Position numbers and translations under genes: made by a program. From assembly GCF_011369485.1 (NCBI RefSeq), contig NZ_VXCA01000013.1, positions 158,783 through 222,782 on the forward strand: 64,000 nucleotides of DNA, written 5' to 3'. The notes under the pieces are model-generated. The model did not search any database, had not been told where the DNA came from, and was given only the letters and a program-made list of their open reading frames with translations. This DNA comes from Pseudomonas atagonensis (GTDB lineage: Bacteria; Pseudomonadota; Gammaproteobacteria; Pseudomonadales; Pseudomonadaceae). This document shows, piece by piece, positions 44,548-53,442 of the stretch. Position 1 is the stretch's first letter; each line of letters starts with the position of its first letter.

Positions 44548-45339
44548 ATGACAGCTCTGCCATGGCTCTATCTCGGGCTTCTCAGCCTTTGTTACGGATT
44601 GGCGCTGAGTTTCGGCCAGCTCGGCTGGCTGGCGCTGATCTCCATTGCACTGCTGGTTTTCGCCGGTTACGCCGTGCGCCAGCAAACCGTGCCGGTCGGG
44701 CGTTATCTCGGCCATGGCCTCTTTATCGTGCTGGCTCTGGCGCTGGCCCTGCACTGGCTGCCGGGCTTCTACAACGGCCGGGCCATCGAGCCGCAGCGCT
44801 TCACCGACAACGCCGTGCCGTTCTCGATGTACCTGAATCTCGACAAACCGTTGATTGGTTTCTGGCTGCTATTGGTCTGCCCATGGATCGTCGCGCGGCG
44901 TTCGTTGCGCCTGACGGTCTACGCCACCGCGCTGGCACTGACGTTGAGCGTAATCCTGGCACTGGGCGGCGCCGTGTTGCTGGGCATGATCGCCTGGGCG
45001 CCGAAATGGCCGGATCAGGCGTGGCTGTGGGTGCTGAACAACCTGCTGCTGGTGACGCTGGTCGAAGAAGCGCTGTTTCGCGGCTATATACAGGGCGGCC
45101 TGAGCCGTCGATTCCGGCACCTGCCGTACGGCGAAAACCTTGCGTTGCTGCTGGCCTCGTCGCTGTTCGCACTGGCGCATCTGGGCGCAGGATGGACGTG
45201 GGTGCTGCTGGCAGGTCTGGCGGGGGTCGGCTATGGTCTGGCCTATCGTTTTGGCGGACTGGGCGCGGCGATCGCCACCCATTTCGGCCTGAACCTGCTG
45301 CATTTTGCGCTGTTCAGCTATCCGATGCTCGCGGGCTGA
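44548..45339 (+). CDS. CPBP family intramembrane metalloprotease
   Basis: A 263-residue polytopic membrane protein from an ATG with AAGGA six bases upstream. The CPBP (Abi/Rce1-like) signature is clear: EEALFRGYIQGGL supplies the catalytic Glu pair and Arg, ALAHLGAGW the first histidine and HFGLNLLHF the last. About eight hydrophobic segments are visible. Family members cleave or bind membrane substrates; the substrate here is unknown. It stands alone between a REP element and aer. Confidence 0.85.
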   Translation: MTALPWLYLGLLSLCYGLALSFGQLGWLALISIALLVFAGYAVRQQTVPVGRYLGHGLFIVLALALALHWLPGFYNGRAIEPQRFTDNAVPFSMYLNLDKPLIGFWLLLVCPWIVARRSLRLTVYATALALTLSVILALGGAVLLGMIAWAPKWPDQAWLWVLNNLLLVTLVEEALFRGYIQGGLSRRFRHLPYGENLALLLASSLFALAHLGAGWTWVLLAGLAGVGYGLAYRFGGLGAAIATHFGLNLLHFALFSYPMLAG

Positions 45340-45441
45340 AGCAATGGCCGTTTTGCGACGCCATTCTTAAATCTGAAAAAAAATTTCAATAATTTCCTGC
45401 CACCGCCGACAACCTTTCAAAGCCTTGCGGATTGAAAAACC

Positions 45442-47007
45442 ATGCGTAACAACCAGCCCATTACACAACGCGAACGGACTTTCCCGGCTCAGCAGCGGTT
45501 GATTTCCACAACCGACGCCAAAGGCGTGATCACCTACTGCAACGACGCTTTCGTCGAAATCAGCGGGTTTTCGCGTGAGGAACTGATCCGTGCGCCGCAC
45601 AACCTGGTTCGTCACCCTGACGTGCCGGCGGCGGTGTTTTCGCACATGTGGGGCACACTGAAACAAGGCTTGCCATGGATGGGCATTGTCAAGAATCGCT
45701 GCAAGACCGGTGACCATTACTGGGTTAACGCCTATGTAACACCGGTGTTCGACGGCAATCAGGTGGTCGGTTACGAGTCGGTGCGGATCAAACCCACCGC
45801 CGAACAGATCCGCCGTGCCGAAGCGCTTTATCAACGCATCAACCAGGGCAAGTCGGCGATCCCTTCCAGCGATAAATGGCTACCGGTGCTGCAGGACTGG
45901 CTGCCGTTCATTCTGGTCAGCCAACTGAGTTTCGTGATCGGCGCGACGCTGAACTCGCACTGGGGTTTTGCCCTCGCTGCCGGTCTGTCGGTGCCGCTGG
46001 GCCTGATGGGCCTGCAGTGGCAGCAACGCGGGCTCAAACGCCTGTTGCGTCTGGCCGAGCAGACCACGTCCGACCCGCTGATCGCGCAGATGTACACCGA
46101 CAGCCGTGGCGCCCAGGCGCGTCTGGAAATGTCGATCCTCAGCCAGGAAGCCCGCCTGAAAACCTGCCTGACCCGTCTGCAGGACACCGCCGAGCACCTG
46201 ACCGATCAAGCCAAACAGTCCGACGCCCTGGCGCACAACAGCTCCAGCGGTCTGGAACGTCAGCGTGTGGAAACCGAACAGGTCGCCACCGCCGTCAACC
46301 AGATGGCCGCCACCACGCAAGAAGTGGCGAGCCACGTACAACGCACCGCCGACGCCACCCAGGAAGCCAATCGCCTGACCGGTCGCGGCCGCGACATCGC
46401 CGGTGAAACCCGCGAAGCCATCCAGCGCCTGTCGGTCGTCGTCGGTGAAACCGGCCTGACCGTGACCCAACTGGCCAAGGACAGCGACGAAATCGGCGGC
46501 GTGGTCGACGTGATCAAAGGCATCGCCGACCAGACCAACCTGCTGGCGCTCAACGCTGCGATTGAAGCCGCCCGCGCAGGCGAGATGGGTCGCGGTTTTG
46601 CCGTGGTCGCCGACGAGGTTCGTCAACTGGCACAACGCACCAGCGAATCCACCGGCCAGATCCACGCCCTGATCGCCAAGCTGCAACAGACTGCATCCAG
46701 CGCCGTACAAACCATGGAAGCCGGCCATCGCCAGGCGGAAGAAGGTGTTGCGCGGGTACTGGAAGCGGATCAGGCCTTGGTCGGCATCAGCGAAGCGGTG
46801 GCCAACATCACCGACATGACCACCCAGATCGCCGCCGCGACCGAAGAGCAAAGTGCCGTGGCTGAAGAAATCAGCCGCAACATCAGCAACATCTCGGAAC
46901 TGGCGGACCAGACCTCGGAACAGGCGCATAACTCGGCGTTGCTGAGTGAAGAGCTGACGAAGACGGCTAATACGCAGTATTCGTTGGTGGAGCGGTTTAA
47001 CCGCTGA
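45442..47007 (+). CDS. aer: Aerotaxis receptor Aer (PAS sensor, methyl-accepting chemotaxis protein)
   Basis: This 521-residue transducer has an N-terminal PAS domain at about 20-120 ([39 protein letters not shown]) that would bind FAD and sense redox state, a short hydrophobic hairpin at about 150-190, and a cytoplasmic signalling domain with the conserved hairpin tip ([22 protein letters not shown]). There is no periplasmic ligand domain, as in other Aer proteins, and the length equals the usual pseudomonad Aer. It guides cells along oxygen gradients, fitting its position near the high-affinity cbb3 oxidase genes, a neighbourhood conserved in Pseudomonas. A strong terminator follows. Confidence 0.92.
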   Translation: MRNNQPITQRERTFPAQQRLISTTDAKGVITYCNDAFVEISGFSREELIRAPHNLVRHPDVPAAVFSHMWGTLKQGLPWMGIVKNRCKTGDHYWVNAYVTPVFDGNQVVGYESVRIKPTAEQIRRAEALYQRINQGKSAIPSSDKWLPVLQDWLPFILVSQLSFVIGATLNSHWGFALAAGLSVPLGLMGLQWQQRGLKRLLRLAEQTTSDPLIAQMYTDSRGAQARLEMSILSQEARLKTCLTRLQDTAEHLTDQAKQSDALAHNSSSGLERQRVETEQVATAVNQMAATTQEVASHVQRTADATQEANRLTGRGRDIAGETREAIQRLSVVVGETGLTVTQLAKDSDEIGGVVDVIKGIADQTNLLALNAAIEAARAGEMGRGFAVVADEVRQLAQRTSESTGQIHALIAKLQQTASSAVQTMEAGHRQAEEGVARVLEADQALVGISEAVANITDMTTQIAAATEEQSAVAEEISRNISNISELADQTSEQAHNSALLSEELTKTANTQYSLVERFNR

Positions 47008-47019
47008 TTGAAAGGCGAT

Positions 47020-47060
47020 AACAAAAAACCCGGAGGGCGAGAGCTTCCGGGTTTTTTGTT
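47020..47060. terminator. Rho-independent terminator after aer
   Basis: A perfect 15-bp stem: AACAAAAAACCCGGA (47020-47034) pairs with TCCGGGTTTTTTGTT (47046-47060), giving a CCCGGA/TCCGGG core and a T6 tail. Its A-rich other arm would also let it act on the opposite strand. Confidence 0.9.
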
Positions 47061-47217
47061 GTTAATCACTCCGTGACTACCTATCGGTGCGCCACGCCCT
47101 ACAATCATGCCCCTCTCAACGGAGCAGATATCAGACGCTTTTAGAGCACAGTCCCAAATCAATATCATATCGAACCGCAGTATCGAGGTAGAAGCCCTCA
47201 ACAAATAAGCCCTTAAC

Positions 47218-47255
47218 GTCAATTGTCAATTGTCAACTGTCAACTATGACAGTTG
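47218..47255. repeat. Heptamer tandem repeat running into a perfect inverted repeat
   Basis: GTCAATT, GTCAATT, GTCAACT, GTCAACT are four consecutive heptamers at 47218-47245. The last copies form the left arm of a perfect 9-bp inverted repeat, CAACTGTCA (47234-47242) and TGACAGTTG (47247-47255), with a four-base loop. It lies about 100 bases upstream of the EF-hand gene and could be an operator. The rest of the 346-base gap 47008-47353 is AT-rich and otherwise featureless. Confidence 0.55.
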
Positions 47256-47353
47256 CCGAATCCCTCAGCCGTCACTACTTTGCTCCTATCAGGCAGGTTC
47301 ATCAAAATTTCCGCACTGATGAGTTTACATTTTATCTTCCAGGGTGAGGCAAA

Positions 47354-47575
47354 ATGACCAAGCTGACAGATGAACAACGCAAACGAGCAAAAGAAGCTTT
47401 CAATAACTACGACAGCAACAAAGACGGCCGTGTAACTGTTGAGGAGTTTACACGAGTGGTTGAAAAATTTTTGACACCCGAAACTACTGCGGCCTTGTTG
47501 AAAGAGGTAAATCCCAATGATGACGATGAGATCAGTTGGGAAGAGTTTCTCAAAGATTATGAGAACGACCTCTGA
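47354..47575 (+). CDS. Small EF-hand calcium-binding protein
   Basis: A 73-residue protein with GAGG six bases before its ATG. It is one EF-hand pair and nothing else. The first loop DSNKDGRVTVEE (about residues 20-31) has all canonical ligands (D-x-N-x-D-G-x-V-x-x-x-E); the second loop NPNDDDEISWEE is canonical in spacing but lacks the central glycine. No signal peptide is visible, so it should be cytoplasmic, where it could buffer or sense calcium. It is flanked by two related terminators and is not in an operon. The partner is unknown. Confidence 0.85.
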   Translation: MTKLTDEQRKRAKEAFNNYDSNKDGRVTVEEFTRVVEKFLTPETTAALLKEVNPNDDDEISWEEFLKDYENDL

Positions 47576-47618
47576 TTGCATGGATTATTTTGCGATCAAA
47601 AACTGAAAATCGAGTAGC

Positions 47619-47652
47619 AAAACCCGGACTAGCGAAAGCTTCCGGGTTTTTT
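47619..47652 (+). terminator. Rho-independent terminator after the EF-hand gene
   Basis: AAAACCCGGA (47619-47628) pairs with TCCGGGTTTT (47641-47650), ending in a T6 run. The stem core and the AGCTTCCGGGTTTTTT arm are nearly the same as in the terminator after aer. Confidence 0.85.
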
Positions 47653-47675
47653 AGCGCTTTTGCGGTGCTCGACGG

Positions 47676-48041
47676 CTACTGCGGCACACGCAGCTTATCC
47701 AGCAGTCGATTGACCAACAGCTCGTTGAGCATGATCACCTGTTGCAGCGCCAGCAGCGGTTTGCGTTCCGGGCCGCCTATTGAATTGGCGATATTGCCGG
47801 CCATGGCATGGGCGTATGAAAGCGACTCGCTCGCCTCGACCAGGAGGGTTTCGTCATTCAGCGTGGGGTCGACAAAATAGACCGGGCGAAACTTGGGCGA
47901 GCTTGGTGGGGCTCCCAGTGCTTCGGGTCCGAGGTAGTAGTCGAGGGCGCGATCCGTCGCTTCTTTTGTCTTTTGAGACTCAAGCGCTGGGTCGTGAGGA
48001 GTTGGGTCGATGCCCGGAGGGTTTGGCGTGGCTTTGAACAT
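47676..48041 (-). CDS. DUF6124-type small protein
   Basis: This 121-residue protein matches the remembered pattern of the DUF6124 family of pseudomonads: a start MFKATPNPP, a proline-rich linker, FVDPTLNDETLLVEASESLSYA, and a C-terminal helix with QQVIMLNELLVNRLLD. No enzyme motif or signal peptide is present. Function unknown; such genes occur in several copies per Pseudomonas genome. The start at 48041 has AGGA about 11 bases upstream. Upstream lies a long non-coding stretch annotated separately. Confidence 0.7.
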   Translation of the reverse strand: MFKATPNPPGIDPTPHDPALESQKTKEATDRALDYYLGPEALGAPPSSPKFRPVYFVDPTLNDETLLVEASESLSYAHAMAGNIANSIGGPERKPLLALQQVIMLNELLVNRLLDKLRVPQ

Positions 48042-48450
48042 AAATATCTAATTCCTGATCAAGGGCCGCGACCGTTCTCTACTAAAAGAAGGGTGGCGGC
48101 TGTGCGCAGGTTAGTAGACCGGAGGAATTAGCAAGACCGGCGCGCTCGAAAGCGCCCTGAGCACAGCCACCATTGAGTACAGGCAGATGCGCCTGACTTT
48201 ATGGGACCTATGCACTTACTAAAACCATACGGGCTACTAAACCCGACCACTGATGGGCAGTGGCAGGCAAACGATATAGCCCGCGCCATGGTCGTGTAAG
48301 CCGGCGGATTCTGGCGTACGCGTAGGTAACGGCGCAAGGTGTTGTAGCCGTTATGGCGTAACGGTTCGTGTACTTTAAACGCGCTCACAAAATCATGTTT
48401 ACGCACAGGAAATGCTGGGCAGTGAGCGCTTCCAGTTTTTTATCGTGTCA
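48042..48450 (-). other. Long leader region upstream of the DUF6124 gene, probably non-coding
   Basis: About 400 bases without a credible gene. A 92-codon open frame on the minus strand (48128-48406) has odd composition (many Cys, Ser, Arg), no ribosome site and no recognisable domain, so I do not call it. Similar leader-like sequence beside such small genes recurs in pseudomonads as far as I recall, so a repeated element or structured leader RNA is possible. Confidence 0.4.
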
Positions 48451-48459
48451 GCGAAATAG

Positions 48460-48965
48460 CCCCTCACCCTAACCCTCTCCCAGAGGGCTTGGCGGGCGGC
48501 GTTCCGATGAAGGGCAAGAGCACCACAAAACCAAAGCCGAACATCCGCTCCTCACCACTCAATAGGCCGAGTGTCAGCTCGCCTGCTTTTGATCTTGATC
48601 CACGGGCGACGTCGGAAGGCTGAGTGGAGGGATTGATCCGGGGGTGGGAGCGCAGCGACCGTTTGGCGAAGCCAAACACATCGAGAGGAGGTGCAGCGAA
48701 GCAAACCGTAGGCGATGCCCCCCGGATGAATCCCGGAGCGAAGGAACCCCGAGCCTTAGCGAGTGGGCCGGACGTAGGAGCAAGCGTTTTTGGTTACTTT
48801 TTAGGCGTTTGTAAAAAGTGACCCGCCGTAAGGGCGGAACCCTAGGTGGCCTTAACCGCAGCAATGGATATGCACACAGATCGAAAAGTGTGTCGTGTTC
48901 AAGATCTACCCCCTCACCCCAGCCCTCTCCCCCAGGGGGGCGAGGGCTGGGGTGAGGGGGCCGAT
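48460..48965. repeat. Composite of Pseudomonas intergenic repeats
   Basis: The stretch opens with one arm of a CCCTCACCCTAACCCTCTCCC repeat. It continues with a familiar pseudomonad intergenic element containing the hairpin GGTTACTTTTTAGGCG...GTAAAAAGTGACC and GCCGTAAGGGC. It ends with a perfect 19-bp inverted repeat (48909-48927 with 48942-48960, arms CCCCCTCACCCCAGCCCTC). Several short open frames cross it on both strands, but they are compositional and not called as genes. Confidence 0.7.
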
Positions 48966-48976
48966 CTCTGTGCGTT

Positions 48977-49669
48977 TCAGAATTTTGGTGAACCCTTGAG
49001 AAACGCAACCACTTTCTGCGCGGCGCTAGCCAAATGCTGCTCATGCGTAAACCCGGAAACCTTGAGCGGCTTCAAATCATGATCCCCCGCCGCCAGCCAA
49101 AACACTTCAATACTTGGCGATAACGAATAACCTTCGACCGCCTCACGATTGCCAAGCGCATCCCGCTCCCCCTGAACAATCAACGTCCGAGTCTGCAAAG
49201 AAGCCAAATGCTCAACCCGAGGCTTCTCCGGTTTCCCCACCGCATAAAACGGATATCCCAGACAAACCAACGCATCCGCACCCAACTCGTCGGCCAGGAG
49301 ACTAGCCATCCGCCCCCCCATCGACTTCCCGCCAACCGCCAAAACCCCAGCGACATGACGTCGCACTTCAACGAAAACCTCACGCCAGCACTCCTGCAAT
49401 TTCCCCGCAGGATTCGGCGGTCGCTTGACCCCGTCAACCCGCCGCTGCGCCATATAAGGAAACTCAAACCGCAACACATTCACCCCAAGCCCAGCAAGGC
49501 GCCCAGCCACATCCGTCATCCACTCACTGTCCATCGGCGCCCCCGCCCCATGCGCGAGGATGAGGGTCGCCGAAACCTCCCCAACAGCGGCATCCCAAAG
49601 CCACCCGTGATCCCGCAGGCACTGCGCCCATTGATCCCCGTCAATACTGGCCTTGTGCTGTTTGTCCAT
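48977..49669 (-). CDS. Alpha/beta hydrolase of the KANL3/TEX30-like family
   Basis: A 230-residue protein from the ATG at 49669, chosen for GAGG five bases upstream; a longer frame to 49738 lacks a ribosome site. The fold is indicated by ATLILAHGAGAPMDS (oxyanion region), the nucleophile elbow GGKSMGG, an acidic residue in IVQGERDALG and the histidine in AAGDHDLKPL. Members are described as dienelactone-hydrolase-like serine hydrolases of unknown substrate. It is divergent from the first ccoN, with 95 bases between them. Confidence 0.85.
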   Translation of the reverse strand: MDKQHKASIDGDQWAQCLRDHGWLWDAAVGEVSATLILAHGAGAPMDSEWMTDVAGRLAGLGVNVLRFEFPYMAQRRVDGVKRPPNPAGKLQECWREVFVEVRRHVAGVLAVGGKSMGGRMASLLADELGADALVCLGYPFYAVGKPEKPRVEHLASLQTRTLIVQGERDALGNREAVEGYSLSPSIEVFWLAAGDHDLKPLKVSGFTHEQHLASAAQKVVAFLKGSPKF

Positions 49670-49764
49670 GCTTGCCTCGCTTTTAGTCTGCCTATAACTC
49701 CAGGCGAAGGATTCGCGGCGTTTTCTGCGCGCGCTCACTTCGGCTGAACCGTGGATGGGGAACC

Positions 49765-51189
49765 ATGAACACTTCTATCAGTACCGCCTACAACTATAAG
49801 GTGGTCCGCCAATTCGCCATTATGACGGTGGTGTGGGGCATCGTCGGCATGGGGCTCGGGGTTTTTCTCGCGGCTCAATTGGTCTGGCCCGAACTCAACT
49901 TCAACCTGCCGTGGACCAGCTTCGGACGCCTGCGCCCGCTGCACACCAACGCGGTGATCTTCGCGTTCGGCGGCTGTGCGTTGTTTGCCAGTTCTTTTTA
50001 CTCGGTGCAGCGTACTTGCCAGACCCGCTTATTTGCTCCCGCAATTGCCGCGTTCTGCTTCTGGGGCTGGCAGCTTGTGATTCTATTGGCGGCCATCAGC
50101 CTGCCACTGGGTTACACCAGCTCCAAGGAATACGCCGAGCTGGAATGGCCGATCGACATCCTGATCACCATCGTCTGGGTCGCCTACGCCATCGTGTTCT
50201 TCGGCACGATCATGCAACGCAAGACCAAGCACATTTATGTGGGTAACTGGTTCTTCGGCGCGTTCATCATCACCGTGGCGATCCTGCACATCGTCAACAA
50301 CCTTGAGTTGCCGGTGAGCTTCACCAAGTCCTACTCGGTGTACGCCGGTGCAACCGACGCGATGGTGCAATGGTGGTACGGCCACAACGCCGTAGGCTTT
50401 TTCCTCACCGCCGGTTTCCTCGGGATGATGTACTACTTCGTGCCGAAACAGGCCGAACGTCCGGTGTATTCGTATCGCCTGTCGATCGTGCACTTCTGGG
50501 CGCTGATCACCCTGTACATCTGGGCCGGACCGCACCACTTGCACTACACCGCGCTGCCGGACTGGGCGCAATCGCTGGGCATGGTGATGTCGCTGGTACT
50601 GCTGGCCCCAAGCTGGGGCGGCATGATCAACGGCATGATGACCCTCTCGGGCGCCTGGCATAAGTTGCGCAGCGACCCGATCCTGCGCTTCCTGGTGGTG
50701 TCGCTGGCGTTCTACGGCATGTCGACCTTCGAAGGTCCGATGATGGCGATCAAGACGGTGAACGCCCTCTCCCACTACACCGACTGGACCATCGGCCACG
50801 TACACGCCGGCGCGCTCGGCTGGGTGGCGATGATTTCCATCGGCGCGCTGTACCACATGATCCCGAAAATCTTCGGCAAAGAGCAGATGCACAGCATCGG
50901 CCTGATCAACGCGCACTTCTGGCTCGCGACCATTGGCACCGTTTTGTACATCGCATCGATGTGGGTCAACGGCATCGCCCAAGGCCTGATGTGGCGCGCA
51001 GTGAACGAGGACGGCACGCTGACCTACTCCTTCGTCGAAACCCTGGTGGCCAGCCACCCAGGCTTCGTCGTGCGGCTGATTGGTGGGGCGATCTTCCTCA
51101 GCGGCATGTTCCTGATGGCTTACAACACCTGGCGCACCGTGCGGGCCTCGCAGCCTGCTGACGTCGTTGCTGCCGCGCAGATGGCCTGA
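49765..51189 (+). CDS. ccoN: cbb3-type cytochrome c oxidase subunit I (first copy)
   Basis: This catalytic subunit of 474 residues and about 12 membrane helices reduces O2 to water and pumps protons in the inner membrane. Visible ligands: His60 (low-spin heme b), His207 in WWYGHNAV and His257/His258 in AGPHHLHY (CuB), Tyr251 (cross-linked tyrosine position), and HVH at 345-347 for the hemes. It heads the ccoNOQP operon. By gene order in P. aeruginosa (the copy farther from ccoG) it corresponds to the second isoform, but I infer that only from position. No ANR/FNR box was found in the 95 bases upstream. The ribosome site is GGGG before AACC-ATG. Confidence 0.95.
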   Translation: MNTSISTAYNYKVVRQFAIMTVVWGIVGMGLGVFLAAQLVWPELNFNLPWTSFGRLRPLHTNAVIFAFGGCALFASSFYSVQRTCQTRLFAPAIAAFCFWGWQLVILLAAISLPLGYTSSKEYAELEWPIDILITIVWVAYAIVFFGTIMQRKTKHIYVGNWFFGAFIITVAILHIVNNLELPVSFTKSYSVYAGATDAMVQWWYGHNAVGFFLTAGFLGMMYYFVPKQAERPVYSYRLSIVHFWALITLYIWAGPHHLHYTALPDWAQSLGMVMSLVLLAPSWGGMINGMMTLSGAWHKLRSDPILRFLVVSLAFYGMSTFEGPMMAIKTVNALSHYTDWTIGHVHAGALGWVAMISIGALYHMIPKIFGKEQMHSIGLINAHFWLATIGTVLYIASMWVNGIAQGLMWRAVNEDGTLTYSFVETLVASHPGFVVRLIGGAIFLSGMFLMAYNTWRTVRASQPADVVAAAQMA

Positions 51190-51199
51190 GGAGTCCGCC

Positions 51200-51808
51200 A
51201 TGAAACACGAAACGATTGAAAAGAACGTCGGCCTGCTGATGCTGCTGATGGTGTTTGCCGTGAGCATCGGCGGCCTGACCCAGATCGTCCCGCTGTTCTT
51301 CCAGGACGTGACCAACAAACCGGTGGAAGGCATGAAGCCCTACACCGCGCTGCAACTGGAAGGCCGCGACATCTACATCCGCGAAGGCTGCGTCGGCTGC
51401 CACTCGCAGATGATCCGTCCGTTCCGCGCCGAAACCGAACGCTACGGGCACTACTCGGTGGCCGGCGAAAGCGTGTGGGATCACCCGTTCCTGTGGGGCT
51501 CGAAACGTACCGGTCCGGACCTGGCCCGGGTTGGCGCGCGCTACTCGGATGACTGGCACCGTGCGCACTTGTACAACCCGCGCAACGTTGTACCGGAATC
51601 GAAAATGCCGGCCTACCCATGGCTGGTCACCCAACCGGTCGACAGCAGCCACACCGAAAACAAGCTCAAGGTCATGCGCACCCTCGGCGTGCCATACACC
51701 GACGATGACATCAGCGGCGCGGTGGCCAGCCTCAAGGGCAAGACCGAAATGGACGCCCTCGTCTCCTACCTGCAAGTGCTTGGCACTGCGATCAAGAGCA
51801 AGAGGTGA
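51200..51808 (+). CDS. ccoO: cbb3-type cytochrome c oxidase subunit II, mono-heme (first copy)
   Basis: A 202-residue membrane-anchored cytochrome c subunit. One N-terminal helix (about 11-34) anchors a periplasmic domain with a single heme-binding motif CVGCH at residues 64-68 and an axial methionine candidate in SKMPAYPW. It passes electrons to CcoN. The start is ATG 51200 with GGAG upstream (GAGGAGTCCGCC), ten bases after the ccoN stop. Confidence 0.95.
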   Translation: MKHETIEKNVGLLMLLMVFAVSIGGLTQIVPLFFQDVTNKPVEGMKPYTALQLEGRDIYIREGCVGCHSQMIRPFRAETERYGHYSVAGESVWDHPFLWGSKRTGPDLARVGARYSDDWHRAHLYNPRNVVPESKMPAYPWLVTQPVDSSHTENKLKVMRTLGVPYTDDDISGAVASLKGKTEMDALVSYLQVLGTAIKSKR

Positions 51809-51813
51809 TCTAG

Positions 51814-52011
51814 ATGGTCTTTGAAATGAGCGCGGGGCTGATACGCGGCCTCGGCACGGTCGTGGTGTTCGTGGCCTTCGTCGGCCTGACCCTGTGGGTG
51901 TTCAACCGCAAGCGCACGCCGGAATTCGCCGAAGCGCGCCTGCTGCCGTTTGCCGACGAGCCGCAACCCGACACTACCCAAGCTAATGAAACAAGGAGTA
52001 CCCGGCCATGA
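51814..52011 (+). CDS. ccoQ: cbb3 oxidase small subunit CcoQ (first copy)
   Basis: A 65-residue single-helix protein ([17 protein letters not shown], about 14-30) with the charged tail FNRKRTPEF and LLPFADEP typical of CcoQ, which stabilises the oxidase complex. It starts five bases after ccoO and overlaps ccoP by four bases (ATGA). Confidence 0.92.
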   Translation: MVFEMSAGLIRGLGTVVVFVAFVGLTLWVFNRKRTPEFAEARLLPFADEPQPDTTQANETRSTRP

Positions 52012-52961
52012 CCACCTTCTGGAGTACGTGGATCTGCGTACTGACCATCGGCAGCCTGATCGGCCTGACCTGGCTGCTGGTCGGCACCCGTCGGGGCGAG
52101 ACCAAGGGCAGCGTCGACCAGACCATGGGCCACAGCTTCGACGGCATCGAGGAGTACGACAACCCGCTGCCGCAGTGGTGGTTCATGCTGTTCGCCGGCA
52201 CGCTGGTGTTTTCCGTGGGCTATCTGATCCTTTATCCGGGCCTGGGCAACTGGAAAGGCATCCTGCCCGGCTACGAGGACGGCTGGACCGGCGTCCACGA
52301 ATGGGAAAAGGAAATGAGCAAGGCCGACGCCAAATTCGGGCCGATCTTCGCCAAATTCGCCGCCATGCCGCTGGAAGAAGTGGCGAAGGATCCGCAGGCG
52401 CTGAAAATGGGTGGCCGTCTGTTCGCGTCCAACTGCTCGGTGTGCCACGGTTCTGATGCCAAAGGCGCGTTCGGTTTCCCTAATCTCGCCGACAAGGACT
52501 GGCGTTGGGGCGGCGACGCCGAAACCATCAAGGCCACCATCATGGGTGGACGGATGGCGGCGATGCCGGCGTGGGGCGAAGTGTTGGGCGAAGCCGGGGT
52601 GAAGAACGTGGCCGCTTACGTGCGTCACGAACTGGCCGGCCTGCCACTGCCCGCCGACAGCAAGGCTGACCTGCAAGCCGGGCAGCAAGCCTTCAGCACC
52701 ACGTGCGTCGCCTGTCATGGGGCAACCGGCCAAGGCACTGCAGCCATGGGCGCGCCGAATCTGACGCACCCGGCCGGGTTTATCTACGGCACCGGCCTGA
52801 CCCAACTCGAACAGACCATCCGCCATGGCCGTCAGGGCCACATGCCGGCGCAAAATGAACTGTTGGGCAACGATAAAGTGCAATTGCTGGCCGCTTATGT
52901 GTACAGCCTGTCGCACAGATTGAATACAGAAAAAGTTATTACTGAAGACAACAAGCAGTAA
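52008..52961 (+). CDS. ccoP: cbb3-type cytochrome c oxidase subunit III, di-heme (first copy)
   Basis: A 317-residue protein with two N-terminal membrane helices (about 5-25 and 57-76) and two periplasmic cytochrome c domains with CSVCH at 143-147 and CVACH at 233-237. It is the entry point for electrons from soluble cytochromes. Compared with the second copy it lacks a short insertion before the first heme domain (residues about 90-100). A hairpin follows the gene. Confidence 0.95.
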   Translation: MTTFWSTWICVLTIGSLIGLTWLLVGTRRGETKGSVDQTMGHSFDGIEEYDNPLPQWWFMLFAGTLVFSVGYLILYPGLGNWKGILPGYEDGWTGVHEWEKEMSKADAKFGPIFAKFAAMPLEEVAKDPQALKMGGRLFASNCSVCHGSDAKGAFGFPNLADKDWRWGGDAETIKATIMGGRMAAMPAWGEVLGEAGVKNVAAYVRHELAGLPLPADSKADLQAGQQAFSTTCVACHGATGQGTAAMGAPNLTHPAGFIYGTGLTQLEQTIRHGRQGHMPAQNELLGNDKVQLLAAYVYSLSHRLNTEKVITEDNKQ

Positions 52962-52976
52962 GCATTGCGTACATCA

Positions 52977-53002
52977 CTGCCGCACCATTCTCGGTGCGGC
53001 AG
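52977..53002. terminator. Hairpin after the first cco operon
   Basis: A perfect 10-bp stem CTGCCGCACC/GGTGCGGCAG with a six-base loop lies 15 bases after ccoP. There is no T tract, so termination may be weak or Rho-assisted. The rest of the 481-base gap 52962-53442 holds the promoter region of the second operon. Confidence 0.55.
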
Positions 53003-53344
53003 CATCCCGCCCCTTTGCGACGCATTGTCGCACCCCTTCACACCCTCACCTTTCGGTTCCCCGGATTCGGGTCTACGCTTGCTCGATGCGGACTGGCCCG
53101 TGCCGGTTCCAGGTCGACCCCGAGCGATGTGTTCGATGAATTGGCTGACAGACTCGCCGCAAAGGCCGGTAGATACCGGCTGTCGCGCCGATTGCCATTC
53201 ATCCGCCTAACTGGCCGTTCGAACACACCTCGTTACAACTGACCTGAACCCCTCGCTTTTTCCGTCCGCTGCGACATTTTGTCCGAGGCCAATTTTGACC
53301 TTACGTGGCGCATGGAAAGGCCGCAGAATCAGCGTTGGAAAGCA

Positions 53345-53358
53345 TTGACCCAGGTCAT
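53345..53358 (+). promoter_or_regulatory. ANR/FNR-like box upstream of the second ccoN
   Basis: TTGAC-CCAG-GTCAT, one mismatch from the symmetrical TTGAC-N4-GTCAA, is centred 92 bases before the ATG. A CATACT -10-like hexamer lies at 53388-53393. Its spacing is a few bases longer than the ideal -41.5 arrangement, so the assignment is tentative. Confidence 0.5.
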
Positions 53359-53442
53359 GGCGCGTTGCAATGACCCCCTGCTCTCTGCATACTTGCGGCC
53401 GATTTTAATCCTAATAAAACACCCAAACCGTGGAACCTTAGA

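Noticed and set aside
48128..48406. 92-codon minus-strand frame upstream of the DUF6124 gene
   Set aside because: No ribosome site and odd composition; treated as a leader or repeat rather than a gene.
48574..49044. 156-codon minus-strand frame and smaller plus-strand frames over 48460-49080
   Set aside because: They cross inverted repeats and known intergenic repeat sequence; the translations are Pro/Arg/Ser-rich with no domain.
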